Assembly (NCBI RefSeq): GCF_031143425.1
Contig: NC_090441.1
Coordinates: 221,212,928 to 221,276,927, forward strand
Direction: 5' to 3'
Source: Pleurodeles waltl
Lineage: Eukaryota; Chordata; Amphibia; Caudata; Salamandridae
DNA: 64,000 nt
Shown piece by piece: positions 22,270 through 38,600 of the stretch. Below the pieces are notes generated by a model that was not told the DNA's origin, did no database searches, and worked only from the letters and a program-made list of their open reading frames with translations. How positions within the stretch are numbered: the stretch's first letter is position 1; each line of letters starts with the position of its first letter. The translations under genes and the position numbers were made by a program.

Positions 22270-25200
22270 TGAGGCACACACTGATGTAAAACACTGGCAC
22301 ACCCACGCACCCACTAATACAGGCACTGACACACCCATGCACACACTGATACAGGCACTGACATACCCATGCACACACTGATACAGGCACTGACACACCC
22401 AGGCACACACTGATGTAGACACTGACACACCCAGGCACACACTTATACAGGCACTGACACACCCAGGCACACACTGATACAGGCACTGACACACCCAGGC
22501 ACACACTGATGTAGACACTGACACACCCAGGCACACACTTATACAGGCACTGACACACCCAGGCACAAACTGATGCAGCCACTAACACACACATGCACAC
22601 ACTGAGACAGGCACTGACACACCCAGGCACACACTGATACAAGTACTGACACACCCAGGCACACACTGATGCACGCACTGACATACCCAGGCACACACTG
22701 ATGCAGACACTGGCATCACAGACACACACTGAAATAAGTACTGACACACACAGATGCACACCGATGCAGGCTCTGATTCACTCACTGAGACACCCAGGCG
22801 CACACTTATACAGGCACTGACACACCCAGGCACACACTGATGCAGACAGTAACACACACAGGCACACACTGAGACAGGCACTGACGTACCCAGGCACATA
22901 CTGATACAGGCACTGACACACCCAGGCACACACTGATGTAGACACTGACACACCCAGGCACACACTTATACAGGCAGTGACACACCCAGGCACACACTGA
23001 TGCAGACAAGGGCACACACAGGCACACACTGATACAAGTACTGACACACCCAGGCACACACTGATACAGGCACTGACACACCCAGGCACAAACTGATACA
23101 GACACTGGCACACACAAGCGAACACTGATACAAGTACTGACACACCCATGCACACACTGATACAGGCACTGACACACCCATGCACACACTGATGCAGACT
23201 CTGATACACTCAGCCAAACACTAATATAGACACTGAGACACACACTGATGTAAAACACTGGCACACCCAGGCACACACTAATACAGGCACTGACACACCC
23301 ATGCACACACTGATACAGGCACTGACACACCCAGGCACACACTGATACAGACACTGGCACACACAGGCACACACTGATACAAGTACTGACACACCCAGAC
23401 ACACACTGATACAGGCACTGACATACCCAGGCACACACTGATGCAGACACTGGCACCACAGGCACACACTGATACAAGTACTGACAGACACAGGCACTCA
23501 CTGATGCAGACTCTGATTCACTCAGCCAAACACTAATATAGACACTGAGACACCCAGGCACACACTGATACAGGCATTGACACACCCAGGCACACACTGA
23601 TACAAGTACTGGCACAACCAGGCACACACTGATGTGAACACTGACGCACTGAGGCACACACTGATACAAGTACTGACACACCCAGGCACACACTGATGCA
23701 GGCACAGACAAACCCAGGCACACACTGATAGAAGTACTGACACACCTAGGCACACACGGATTCATGCTGCTGACAGAGCTAGGCACACACTGATATAGGC
23801 ACTGTCACACCCAGGCACACACTGATACAGACACTGGCACACACAGGCCCACACTAATACAGGCACTGACACACACAAGCACACACTGATGCAGACACTG
23901 GCACACCCAGGCACACACTGACACACCCAGGCACACACTGATACAGGCACTGACACACCCAGGCACACACTGATACAGGCACTGACACACCCAGGCACAC
24001 ACTGATAGAGGTACTGACACACCCAGACACACACTGATGCAGACTCTGATACACTCAGCCAAACACTAATATAGACACTGAGACACCCAGGCGCACACTG
24101 ATGTATACACTGACACACCCAGGCACACACTGATGTGAACACTGACGCACCCAGGCACACACTGATACAAGTACTGACACACCCAGGCGCATACTGATAC
24201 AGGCACTGACACACCCAGGCACACACTGATAGAAGTACTGACACACCCAGGCACACACTGATGCACGCACTGACACAGGTACAGACACATCAAGAGAAAC
24301 ACTAATACTGTCACAAACACACATATGCACAAACTAATGCAGACAGTGACACACTCAGCCAAATACAAATTCAGCCACTGACACACAGGTCTACTCTGGT
24401 GCAGGCAGTCAGGCATCCAGGCACACAATGATACTGCTGCTGACAGATCTAGGCATACACTGATACAGCCACAGACAGAGCTAGGAACACACTGATACAG
24501 CCGCTGACAGAGCTAGGCACACACTGATACAGCCACAGACAGAGCTAGGAACACACTGATACAGACGCTGACAGAGCTAGGCACACACTGATACAGCCGC
24601 TGACAGAGCTAGGCACACATTGATACAGGCACTGACACACCCAAGCACACACTGATACAGGCAGTGACACTCCCAGGCACACATTGATACAAGTACTGAC
24701 ACACCCAGGCACACACTGATCCAGACACTGACAGAGCTAGGCACACACAGATACAGCACTGACAAGGCTAGGCACACATTGATACAGCTGCTGACAGAGC
24801 TGGGCCCACACTGATACAGGCACTGACACACCCAGGCATACACTGATACAGACACTGGCACACACAGACACACACTGATACAAGTACCGACACATCCAGG
24901 CACACACTGATGCAGACTCTGATACACTCAGCCAAACACTAATATACACACGGAGACACACACTGATGTAAAACACTAGCACACCCAGGCATACACTAAT
25001 ACAGGCACCGACTCACCCATGCACACACTGATACAGGCACTGACACACCCAGGCACACACTGATGTAGACACTGACACACCCAGGAACACACTAATACAG
25101 CTGCTGACGGAGCTAGGCACACACTGATACAGGCACTGGCACACACAGGCACACACTGATACAAGTACTGACACACCCAGGCACACACTGATACAGGCAC

Positions 25201-26660
25201 TGACACACCCAGGCACACACTGATACAGACACTGGCACACAAAAGAGCACACTGATACAAGTACTGACACACCCAGGCACACACTGATACAGGCACTGAC
25301 ACACCCAGGCACACACTGATGCAGACACAGGCACACACTGATGTACACACTGACACACCCAGGCACACACTGATACAGGCACTGACACACCCAGGCACAC
25401 ACTGATAGAGGTACTGACACACCAAGACACACACTAATAGAGGTTCTGATACACGCAGGCACACACTGATGCAGACTCTGATACACTCAGCCAAACACTA
25501 ATATAGACACTGAGACACCCAGACACACACTGATGTATACACTGTCACACCCAGGCACACACTGATGTGAACACTGATTCACCCAGGCACACACTGATAC
25601 AAGTACTGACACACCCAGGCGCACACTGATACAGGCACTGACACACTCAGGCACACACTGATAGAAGTACCGACACATCCAGGCACACACTGATGCAGAC
25701 TCTGATACACTCAGCCAAACACTAATATACACACGGAGACACACACTGATGTAAAACACTGCCACACCCAGGCACACACTAATACAGGCACTGACTCACC
25801 CATGCACACACTGATACAGGCACTGACACACCCAGGCACACACTGATGTAGACACTGACACACCCAGGCACACACTAATACAGCTGCTGACGGAGCTAGG
25901 CACACACTGATACAGGCACTGGCACACACAGGCACACACTGATACAAGTACTGACACACCCAGGCACACACTGATACAGGCACTGACACACCCAGGCACA
26001 CACTGATACAGACACTGGCACACACAAGAGCACACTGATACAAGTACTGACACACCCAGGCACACACTGATACAGGCACTGACACACCCAGGCACACACT
26101 GATGCAGACACAGGCACACACTGATGTGCACACTGACACACCCAGGCACACACTCATACAGGCACTGACACACCCAGGCACACACTGATAGAGGTACTGA
26201 CACAACAAGACACACACTAATAGAGGCTCTGATACACCCAGGCACACACTGATGCAGACTCTGATACACTCAGCCAAACACTAATATAGACACTGAGACA
26301 CCCAGGCACACACTGATGTATACACTGACACACCCAGGCACACACTGATGTGAACACTGATTCACCCAGGCACACACTGATACAAGTACTGACACACCCA
26401 GGCGCACACTGATACAGGCACTGACACACTCAGGCATACACTGATAGAAGTACTGACACCCAGGCACACACTGATGCACGCACTGACACACCCAGGCACA
26501 CACTAATACAGGTACTGACACATCAAGTGAAAAACTAATAGTGTCACAAACACACATATGCACAAACTAATGCAGACAGTGACACACTCAGCCAAATACT
26601 AAGTCAGCCACTGACACACAGGTCTACTCTGGTGCAGGTAGTCAGGAATCCAGGCACACA
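22270..26660. repeat. 32 bp satellite, type A monomers
   Basis: Consensus unit CACTGACACACCCAGGCACA followed by CACTGATACAGG, 32 bp. A block near 24440-24620 already contains type B units (GACAGAGCTAGG). Longer duplications exist: about 25010-25490 recurs at about 25795-26270, an offset of 783 bp. The minus strand has no stop codon in any frame of the consensus, which explains long Cys/Val/Ser-rich open frames here; I do not treat these as genes. Confidence 0.93.
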
Positions 26661-29600
26661 GTGACACTGCTACTGACCGATCTAGCCACACTGATACAGC
26701 CGCAGACAGAGCTAGGAACACACTGATACAGCCACAGACAGAGCTCGGAACACACTGATACAGCCACAGACAGAGCTAGGAACACACTGATACAGCCGCT
26801 GGCAGAGCTAGGCACACACTGATACAGACACAGACAGAGCTAGGCACACACTGATACAGGCACTGACACACCCAAGCACACATTGATACAGGCAGTGACA
26901 CTCTCAGGCACAGATTGATACAAGTACTGACACACCCAGACACACACTGATACAGCCACTGACAGAGCTAGGTACACACCGATACAGCCACAGACAGAGC
27001 TAGGCACACAGTGATACAGCTACTGACAGACCTAGGCACACACTGATAGAGCCGCTGACAGAGCTAGGAACACACCGATACAGGCCCTTACAGAGTTAGG
27101 CACACACGGATACAGCCACAGACAGAGCTAGGCACACACTGATACAGCTGCTGACAGAGCTAGGCACACACTGATAGAGCCGCTGACAGAGCTAGGCACA
27201 CACCGATTCAGGCGCTGACAGAGTTAGGCACACACAGATACAGCCACAGACAGAGCTAGGCACACACTGATACAGCTGCTGACAGAGCTCAGCACACACT
27301 GATACAGCCGCAGACAGAGCTAGGCATACACCGATGCAGCCGCTAACAGAGCTAGGCACACACAGATACAGCCACAGACAGAGCTAGGCACACACTGATA
27401 CAGCTGCTGACAGAGCTAGGCACACACTGATACAGCCGCAGACAAAGCTAGGCACACACCGATGCAGCCGCTAACAGAGCTAGGCACACACTGATACAGC
27501 CGCAGACAGAGCTAGACACACACTGATACAGCCGCAGACAGAGCTAGGCACACACTGATACAGGCGCAGATAGAGCTAAACACAAACTGATACAGCTGCA
27601 GACAGAGCTAGACAGACACTGATGCAGCCGCAGACAGAGCTATACACACTCTTATAGAGCGGCTGACAGAGCTAGGCACAAAGTGATACAGCCACAGACA
27701 GAGATAGGCACACAGTGATACAGACACAGTCAGAGCTAGGCACACAGTGATACAGCGAAGACAGAGCTAGGCACACACTGATACAGCCACTGACGCACCC
27801 AGGTACACACTGATAAAGCCACTGACAGAGCTAGGTACACACCGATACAGCCAAGACAGAGCTAGGCACACACTGATACAGCCACAGACAGAGCTAGGCA
27901 CACACCGATACACCCGAAGACAGAGCTAGGCACACACTGATACAGCTGAAGACAGAGCTAGACACTCACCGATACAGCCGCAGACAGAGCTAGACACACA
28001 CTGATACAACGACTGACAGAGCTAGGCACACACCGATACAGCCGCTAAAAGAGCTAGACACACACCGATACAGCCGCAGACAGAGCTAGACACACACTGA
28101 TATAGCAGCTGACAGAGCTAGGCACACAGTGATACAGCCACAGACAGAGCTAGGCACACACTGATACAGCCGCAGACAGAGCTAGGCACACACTGATACA
28201 GACGCAGACAGAGCTAGGCACACACCGATAGAGACGCAGACAGAGCTAGACACACACTGATAGAGCCACTGACAGAGCTAGGCACACACTGATACAGCTG
28301 CTGATAGAGCTAGGCACACACCGATACAGCCACTGACACACCCAGGTAAACACTGATACAGCCACAGACAGAACTATGCACATACTGATACAGGCGCAGA
28401 CAGAGCTAGGCACACACTGATACAGCCGCAGACAGAGCTAGGCACACATCGATACAGCTGCTGACACACCCAGGTACACACTAATACAGCCGCAGACAGA
28501 GCTAGGCACACACTGATACAGCCGCAGACAGAGCTTGGCACACACCGATACAGCCGCAAACAGAGCTAGAAACACACCGATACAGCCGCAGTCAGAGCTA
28601 GGCACACAGTGATACAGCCGCAGACAGAGCTAAGCATACACCGATACAGCCGCAGACAGAGCTAGACACACACCGATACAGCTACAGACAGAGCTAGACA
28701 CACACCGATACAGCTGCAGACAGAGCTAGGCACACACCGATACAGCTGCTGACAGAGCTAGGCACACATTGATACAGGCACTGTCACACCGTGGCAGACA
28801 CTGATGTAGGCACTGACCCACCCAGGCACACACTGATACAGCTGCAGACAGGGCTAGGCACACACTGATACAGCCACAGACAGAGCTAGGCACAGAGTGA
28901 TACAGCAACAGACAGAGCTAGGCACACACTGATACAGCCACAGACAGAGCTAGGCACACAGTGATACAGCCACAGACAGAGCTAGGCACACACCGATACA
29001 GCCGCAGACAGAGATAGGCACACAGTAATACAGCCGCAGACAGAGATTGGCACACACCGAGCAGCCACAGACAGAGCTAGGCGCACAACGATGCAGCCAC
29101 AGACAGAGCTAGCCACACACTGATACAGCCGCAGACAGAGCTAGGCACACTCCGATGCAGCCACAGACAGAGCTAGGCACACACTGATACAGCCGCAGAC
29201 AGAGCTAGGCACACAGTTATACAGCCACAGACAGAGCTAGGCACACACCGATACAGCTGCAGACAGAGCTAGGCATACACCGATACACCCGCAGACAGAG
29301 CTAGGCACACACCGATGCAACCACAGACAGAGCTAGGCACACACTGATACAGCCACAGACAGAGCTAGGCACACACCAATACAGCCGCAGACAAAGCTAG
29401 GCACACAGTGATACAGCCGCAGACAGAGATTGGCACACACCGATACAGCCGCTGACAGAGCTAGACATACACCGATACAGGCGCTGACAGAGCTAGGCAC
29501 ACACTGATACAGCCACAGACAGAGCTAGGCACACATTGATACAGGAACTGACATACCCAGGCACACACTGATACAGCCACAGACAGAGCTAGGCACACAT

Positions 29601-32600
29601 TGATACAGGCATAGACAAATCTAGGCACACACTGATACAGCCACTGACAGAGCTAGGCACACACTGATACAGCCGCAGACAGAGCTAGGCACACACCGAT
29701 AGAGCCGCAGACAGAGCAAGGCACACACCGATGCAGCCACAGACAGAGCTAGGAACAAACCGATGCAGCCACAGACAGAGCTAGGCACACACCGATACAG
29801 CCGCAGACACAGCTAGGCACACACCGATGCAGCCACAGTCAGAGCTAGGCACACACTGATACAGCCACAGACAGAGCTAGGCACACACCGATACAGGCGC
29901 TGACAGAGCTAGGCACACACTGATACAGTCACAGACAGAGCTAGGCACACATTGATACAGGCACTGACACACCCCGGCAGACACTGATACAGGCACTGAC
30001 ACACCCAGGCACACACTGATACAGCCACAGACAGAGCTAGACACACACTGATACAGACACTGACAGAGCTATGCACACACCGATACAGCCGCGGACAGAG
30101 CTAGGCACACACCAATACAGCCGCAGACAGAGCTAGGCACACACCGATGCAGCCACAGACAGAGCTAGGCACACACTGATACACTGATACAGCCGCTGAC
30201 AGAGCTAGTCACACACTGATACAGCCAATGACAGAGGTAGGCACACACCGATACAGCCTCAGACAGAGCTAGGCACACACTGATACAGCCACAGACAGAG
30301 CTAGGCACACACCGATACACCCGAAGACAGAGCTAGGCACACACTGATACAGCTGAAGACAGAGCTAGAAACTCACCGATACAGCCGCAGACAGAGCTAG
30401 ACACACACTGATACAACGACTGACAGAGCTAGGCACACACCGATACAGCCGCTAAAAGAGCTAGACACACACAGATACAGCCGCAGACAGAGCTAGACAC
30501 ACACTGATATAGCAGCTGACAGAGCTAGGCACACAGTGATACAGCCACAGACAGAGCTAGGCACACAGTGATACAGCCGCAGACAGAGCTAGGCACACAC
30601 TGATACAGACGCAGACAGAGCTAGGCACACACCGATAGAGACGCAGACAGAGCTAGACACACACTGATAGAGCCACTGACAGAGCTAGGCACACACTGAT
30701 ACAGCTGCTGATAGAGCTAGGCACACACCGATACAGCCACTGACACACCCAGGTAAACACTGATACAGCCACAGACAGAACTATGCACATACTGATACAG
30801 GCGCAGACAGAGCTAGGCACACACTGATACAGCCGCAGACAGAGGTAGGCACACATCGATACAGCTGCTGACACACCCAGGTACACACTAATACAGCCGC
30901 AGACAGAGCTAGGCACACACTGATACAGCCGCAGACAGAGCTTGGCACACACCGATACAGCCGCAAACAGAGCTAGAAACACACTGATACAGCCGCAGTC
31001 AGAGCTAGGCACACAGTGATACAGCCACAGACAGAGCTAAGCATACACCGATACAGCCGCAGACAGAGCTAGGCACACAGTGATACAGCCACAGACAGAG
31101 CTAGACACACACCGATACAGCTACAGACAGAGCTAGACACACACCGATACAGCTGCAGACAGAGCTAGGCACACACCGATACAGCTGCTGACAGAGCTAG
31201 GCACACATTGATACAGGCACTGTCACACCGTGGCAGACACTGATGTAGGAACTGACACACCCAGGCACACACTGATACAGCTGCAGACAGAGCTAGGCAC
31301 ACACTGATACAGCCACAGACAGAGCTAGGCACAGAGTGATACAGCAACAGACAGAGCTAGGCACACACTGATACAGCCACAGACAGAGCTAGGCACACAG
31401 TGATACAGCCACAGACAGAGCTAGGCACACACCGATACAGCCGCAGACAGAGATAGGCACACAGTAATACAGCCGCAGACAGAGATTGGCACACACCGAG
31501 CAGCCACAGACAGAGCTAGGCGCACACCGATGCAGCCACAGACAGAGCTAGCCACACACTGATACAGCCGCAGACAGAGCTAGGCACACTCCGATGCAGC
31601 CACAGACAGAGCTAGGCACACACTGATACAGCCGCAGACAGAGCTAGGCACACAGTTATACAGCCACAGACAGAGCTAGGCACACACCGATACAGCTGCA
31701 GACAGAGCTAGGCATACACCGATACACCCGCAGACAGAGCTAGGCACACACCGATGCAACCACAGACAGAGCTAGGCACACACTGATACAGCCACAGACA
31801 GAGCTAGGCACACACCAATACAGCCGCAGACAAAGCTAGGCACACAGTGATACAGCCGCAGACAGAGATTGGCACACACCGATACAGCCGCTGACAGAGC
31901 TAGACATACACCGATACAGGCGCTGACAGAGCTAGGCACACACTGATACAGCCACAGACAGAGCTAGGCACACATTGATACAGGAACTGACATACCCAGG
32001 CACACACTGATACAGCCACAGACAGAGCTAGGCACACATTGATACAGGCACAGACAAATCTAGGCACACACTGATACAGCCACTGACAGAGCTAGGCACA
32101 CAATGATACAGCCGCAGACAGAGCTAGGCACACACCGATAGAGCCGCAGACAGAGCAAGGCACACACCGATGCAGCCACAGACAGAGCTAGGAACACACC
32201 GATGCAGCCACAGACAGAGCTAGGCACACACCGATACAGCCGCAGACACAGCTAGGCACACACCGATGCAGCCACAGTCAGAGCTAGGCACACACTGATA
32301 CAGCCACAGACAGAGCTAGGCACACACCGATACAGGCGCTGACAGAGCTAGGCACACACTGATACAGCCACAGACAGAGCTAGGCACACATTGATACAGG
32401 CACTGACACACCCCGGCAGACACTGATACAGGCACTGACACACCCAGGCACACACTGATACAGCCACAGACAGAGCTAGACACACACTGATACAGACACT
32501 GACAGAGCTATGCACACACCGATACAGCCGCGGACAGAGCTAGGCACACACCAATACAGCCGCAGACAGAGCTAGGCACACACCGATGCAGCCACAGACA

Positions 32601-35600
32601 GAGCTAGGCACACACTGATACACTGATACAGCCGCTGACAGAGCTAGTCACACACTGATACAGCCAATGACAGAGGTAGGCACACACCGATACAGCCTCA
32701 GACAGAGCTAGGCTCACACCGATACAGCTGCAGACAGAGCTAGGCACACACTGATACAGACGCAGACAGAGCTAGGAACACACCGATACAGCCGCAGACG
32801 GAGCTAGGCACACACCAATACAGCCGCTGACAGAGCTAGGCACACACTGATATAGCCGCAGACTGAGCTATGCACACACTGATACAGCGGCTGACAGAGC
32901 TAGACACACACTGATATAGCCGCAGACAGAGCTAGGCACACACTGATACAGCCGCAGACAGAGCTAGGCACACACCGATACAGCCACAGACAGAGCTAGG
33001 CACACATTGATACAGGAACTGACATACCCAGGCACACACTGATACAGCCACAGACAGAGCTAGGCACACATTGATACAGGCATAGACAAATCTAGGCACA
33101 CACTGATACAGCCACTGACAGAGCTAGGCACACCCTGATACAGCCGCAGACAGAGCTAGGCACACACCGATAGAGCCGCAGACAGAGCAAGGCACACACC
33201 GATGCAGCCACAGACAGAGCTAGGAACACACCGATGCAGCCACAGACAGAGCTAGGCACACACCGATACAGCCGCAGACACAGCTAGGCACACACCGATG
33301 CAGCCACAGTCAGAGCTAGGCACACACTGATACAGCCACAGACAGAGCTAGGCACACACCGATACAGTCGCTGACAGAGCTAGGCACACACTGATACAGC
33401 CAAAGACAGAGCTAGGCACACATTGATACAGGCACTGACACACCCCGGCAGACACTGATACAGGCACTGACACACCCAGGCACACACTGATACAGCCACA
33501 GACAGAGCTAGACACACACTGATACAGACACTGACAGAGCTATGCACACACCGATACAGCCGCGGACAGAGCTAGGCACACACCAATACAGCCGCAGACA
33601 GAGCTAGGCACACACCGATGCAGCCACAGACAGAGCTAGGCACACACTGATACACTGATACAGCCGCTGACAGAGCTAGTCACACACTGATACAGCCAAT
33701 GACAGAGGTAGGCACACACCGATACAGCCTCAGACAGAGATAGGCACACACTGATACAGCCACAGACAGAGCTAGGCACACACCGATACACCCGAAGACA
33801 GAGCTAGGCACACACTGATACAGCTGAAGACAGAGCTAGACACTCACCGATACAGCCGCAGACAGAGCTAGACACACACTGATACAACGACTGACAGAGC
33901 TAGGCACACACCGATACAGCCGCTAAAAGAGCTAGACACACACCGATACAGCCGCAGACAGAGCTAGACACACACTGATATAGCAGCTGACAGAGCTAGG
34001 CACACAGTGATACAGCCACAGACAGAGCTAGGCACACAGTGATACAGCCGCAGACAGAGCTAGGCACACACTGATACAGACGCAGACAGAGCTAGGCACA
34101 CACCGATAGAGACGCAGACAGAGCTAGACACACACTGATAGAGCCACTGACAGAGCTAGGCACACACTGATACAGCTGCTGATAGAGCTAGGCACACACC
34201 GATACAGCCACTGACACACCCAGGTAAACACTGATACAGCCACAGACAGAACTATGCACATACTGATACAGGCGCAGACAGAGCTAGGCACACACTGATA
34301 CAGCCGCAGACAGAGGTAGGCACACATCGATACAGCTGCTGACACACCCAGGTACACACTAATACAGCCGCAGACAGAGCTAGGCACACACTGATACAGC
34401 CGCAGACAGAGCTTGGCACACACCGATACAGCCGCAAACAGAGCTAGAAACACACCGATACAGCCGCAGTCAGAGCTAGGCACACAGTGATACAGCCGCA
34501 GACAGAGCTAAGCATACACCGATACAGCCGCAGACAGAGCTAGGCACACAGTGATACAGCCACAGACAGAGCTAGACACACACCGATACAGCTACAGACA
34601 GAGCTAGACACACACCGATACAGCTGCAGACAGAGCTAGGCACACACCGATACAGCTGCTGACAGAGCTAGGCACACATTGATACAGGCACTGTCACACC
34701 GTGGCAGACACTGATGTAGGAACTGACACACCCAGGCACACACTGATACAGCTGCAGACAGAGCTAGGCACACACTGATACAGCCACAGACAGAGCTAGG
34801 CACAGAGTGATACAGCAACAGACAGAGCTAGGCACACACTGATACAGCCACAGACAGAGCTAGGCACACAGTGATACAGCCACAGACAGAGCTAGGCACA
34901 CACCGATACAGCCGCAGACAGAGATAGGCACACAGTAATACAGCCGCAGACAGAGATTGGCACACACCGAGCAGCCACAGACAGAGCTAGGCGCACACCG
35001 ATGCAGCCACAGACAGAGCTAGCCACACACTGATACAGCCGCAGACAGAGCTAGGCACACTCCGATGCAGCCACAGACAGAGCTAGGCACACAGTTATAC
35101 AGCCACAGACAGAGCTAGGCACACACCGATACAGCTGCAGACAGAGCTAGGCATACACCGATACACCCGCAGACAGAGCTAGGCACACACCGATGCAACC
35201 ACAGACAGAGCTAGGCACACACTGATACAGCCACAGACAGAGCTAGGCACACACCAATACAGCCGCAGACAAAGCTAGGCACACAGTGATACAGCCGCAG
35301 ACAGAGATTGGCACACACCGATACAGCCGCTGACAGAGCTAGACATACACCGATACAGGCGCTGACAGAGCTAGGCACACACTGATACAGCCACAGACAG
35401 AGCTAGGCACACATTGATACAGGAACTGACATACCCAGGCACACACTGATACAGCCACAGACAGAGCTAGGCACACATTGATACAGGCACAGACAAATCT
35501 AGGCACACACTGATACAGCCACTAACAGAGCTAGGCACACACTGATACAGCCGCAGACAGAGCTAGGCACACACCGATAGAGCCGCAGACAGAGCAAGGC

Positions 35601-38600
35601 ACACACCGATGCAGCCACAGACAGAGCTAGGAACACACCGATGCAGCCACAGACAGAGCTAGGCACACACCGATACAGCCGCAGACACAGCTAGGCACAC
35701 ACCGATGCAGCCACAGTCAGAGCTAGGCACACACTGATACAGCCACAGACAGAGCTAGGCACACACCGATACAGGCGCTGACAGAGCTAGGCACACACTG
35801 ATACAGCCACAGACAGAGCTAGGCACACATTGATACAGGCACTGACACACCCCGGCAGACACTGATACAGGCACTGACACACCCAGGCACACACTGATAC
35901 AGCCACAGACAGAGCTAGACACACACTGATACAGACACTGACAGAGCTATGCACACACCGATACAGCCGCGGACAGAGCTAGGCACACACCAATACAGCC
36001 GCAGACAGAGCTAGGCACACAGCGATGCAGCCACAGACAGAGCTAGGCACACACTGATACACTGATACAGCCGCTGACAGAGCTAGTCACACACTGATAC
36101 AGCCAATGACAGAGGTAGGCACACACCGATACAGCCTCAGACAGAGCTAGGCGCACACCGATACAGCCGCAGACAGAGCTAGGCACACACTGATACAGAC
36201 GCAGACAGAGCTAGGAACACACCGATACAGCCGCAGACGGAGCTAGGCACACACCGATACAGCCGCTGACAGAGCTAGGCACACACTGATATAGCCGTAG
36301 ACAGAGCTATGCACACACTGATACAGCGGCTGACAGAGCTAGACACACACTGATATAGCCGCAGACAGAGCTAGGCACACTGATACAGCCGCAGACAGAG
36401 CTAGGCACACACCGATACAGGTGCTGACAGAGCTAGGCACACACTGATACAGCCACAGACAGAGGTAGGCACACACTGATACAGCTGCTGACAAAGCTAG
36501 GCACACATTGATACAGGCACAGACAGAGCTAGGCATACACGGATATAGCTGCTGACAGAGCTAGGCACACACTGATACAGCCGCAGACAGCGCTAGGCAC
36601 ACACTGTTACAGACGCAGACAGAGCTAGGCACACACCAATACAGCCGCAGACAGAGCTAGGCACACACTGATACAGACACAGATAGAGCTAGGCACACAC
36701 TGATACAGCCACAGACAGAGCTAGGCACACACCGATACAGCCGCAGACAGAGCTATGAACACACCGATGCAGCCGCAGACAGAGCTAGGCACACACCGAT
36801 GCAGCCACAAACAGAGCTAGGCATACACCGATGCAGCCGCAGACGGAGCTAGGCACACACCGATACAGCCGCTGACAGAGCTAGGCACACACTGATATAG
36901 CCGCAGACAGAGCTATGCACACACTGATACAGCGGCTGACAGAGCTAGACACACACTGATATAGCCGCAGACAGAGCTAGGCACACACTGATACAGCCGC
37001 AGACAGAGCTAGGCACACACCGATACAGGTGCTGACAGAGCTAGGCACACACTGATACAGCCACAGACAGAGGTAGGCACACACTGATACAGCTGCTGAC
37101 AAAGCTAGGCACACATTGATACAGGCACAGACAGAGCTAGGCATACACGGATATAGCTGCTGACAGAGCTAGGCACACACCGATACAGCCGCAGACAGAG
37201 CTAGGCACACACTGTTACAGACGCAGACAGAGCTAGGCACACACCAATACAGCCGCAGACAGAGCTAGGCACACACTGATACAGACGCAGATAGAGCTAG
37301 GCACACACCGATGCAGCCACAAACAGAGCTAGGCATACACCGATGCAGCCGCAGACAGATCTAGGCACACACCGATACAGCCGCAGACAGAGGTAGGCAC
37401 ACACTGATACAGCTGCTGACAAAGCTAGGCACACATTGATACAGGCACAGACAGAGCTAGGCATACACGGATATAGCTGCTGACAGAGCTAGGCACACAC
37501 TGATACAGCCGCAGACACAGCTAGGCACACACTGATACAGCTGCTGACAAAGCTAGGCACACATTGATACAGGCACAGACAGAGCTAGGCATACACGGAT
37601 ATAGCTGCTGACAGAGCTAGGCACACACTGATACAGCCGCAGACAGAGCTAGGCACACACTGTTACAGACGCAGACAGAGCTAGGCACACACCAATGCAG
37701 CCGCAGACAGAGCTAGGCACACACTGATACAGACGCAGATAGAGCTAGGCACACACTGATACAGCCACAGACAGAGCTAGGCACACACCGATACAGCCGC
37801 AGACAGAGCTATGCACACACCGATGCAGCCGCAGACAGAGCTAGGCACACACCGATGCAGCCACAAACAGAGCTAGGCATACACCGATGCAGCCGCAGAC
37901 GGAGCTAGGCACACACCGATACAGCCGCTGACAGAGCTAGGCACACACTGATATAGCCGCAGACAGAGCTATGCACACACTGATACAGCGGCTGACAGAG
38001 CTAGACACACACTGATATAGCCGCAGACAGAGCTAGGCACACACTGATACAGCCGCAGACAGAGCTAGGCACACACCGATACAGGTGCTGACAGAGCTAG
38101 GCACACACTGATACAGCCACAGACAGAGGTAGGCACACACTGATACAGCTGCTGACAAAGCTAGGCACACATTGATACAGGCACAGACAGAGCTAGGCAT
38201 ACACGGATATAGCTGCTGACAGAGCTAGGCACACACTGATACAGCCGCAGACAGAGCTAGGCACACACTGTTACAGACGCAGACAGAGCTAGGCACACAC
38301 CAATACAGCCGCAGACAGAGCTAGGCACACACTGATACAGACGCAGATAGAGCTAGGCACACACTGATACAGCCACAGACAGAGCTAGGCACACACCGAT
38401 ACAGCCGCAGACAGAGCTATGCACACACCGATGCAGCCGCAGACAGAGCTAGGCACACACCGATGCAGCCACAAACAGAGCTAGGCATACACCGATGCAG
38501 CCGCAGACAGATCTAGGCACACACCGATACAGCCGCAGACAGAGCTAGGCACACACTGATAGAGACGCAGACAAAGCTAGGCACACACCGATACAGCCGC

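Noticed and set aside
22256..26563. Long Cys/Val/Ser-rich open frames on the minus strand
   Set aside because: They are produced by the 32 bp satellite, whose minus strand has no stops in any frame. There is no unique sequence or start context.
28374..36536. Repeated 60-120 codon minus-strand frames
   Set aside because: Satellite shadows; identical frames recur only because the array is duplicated.
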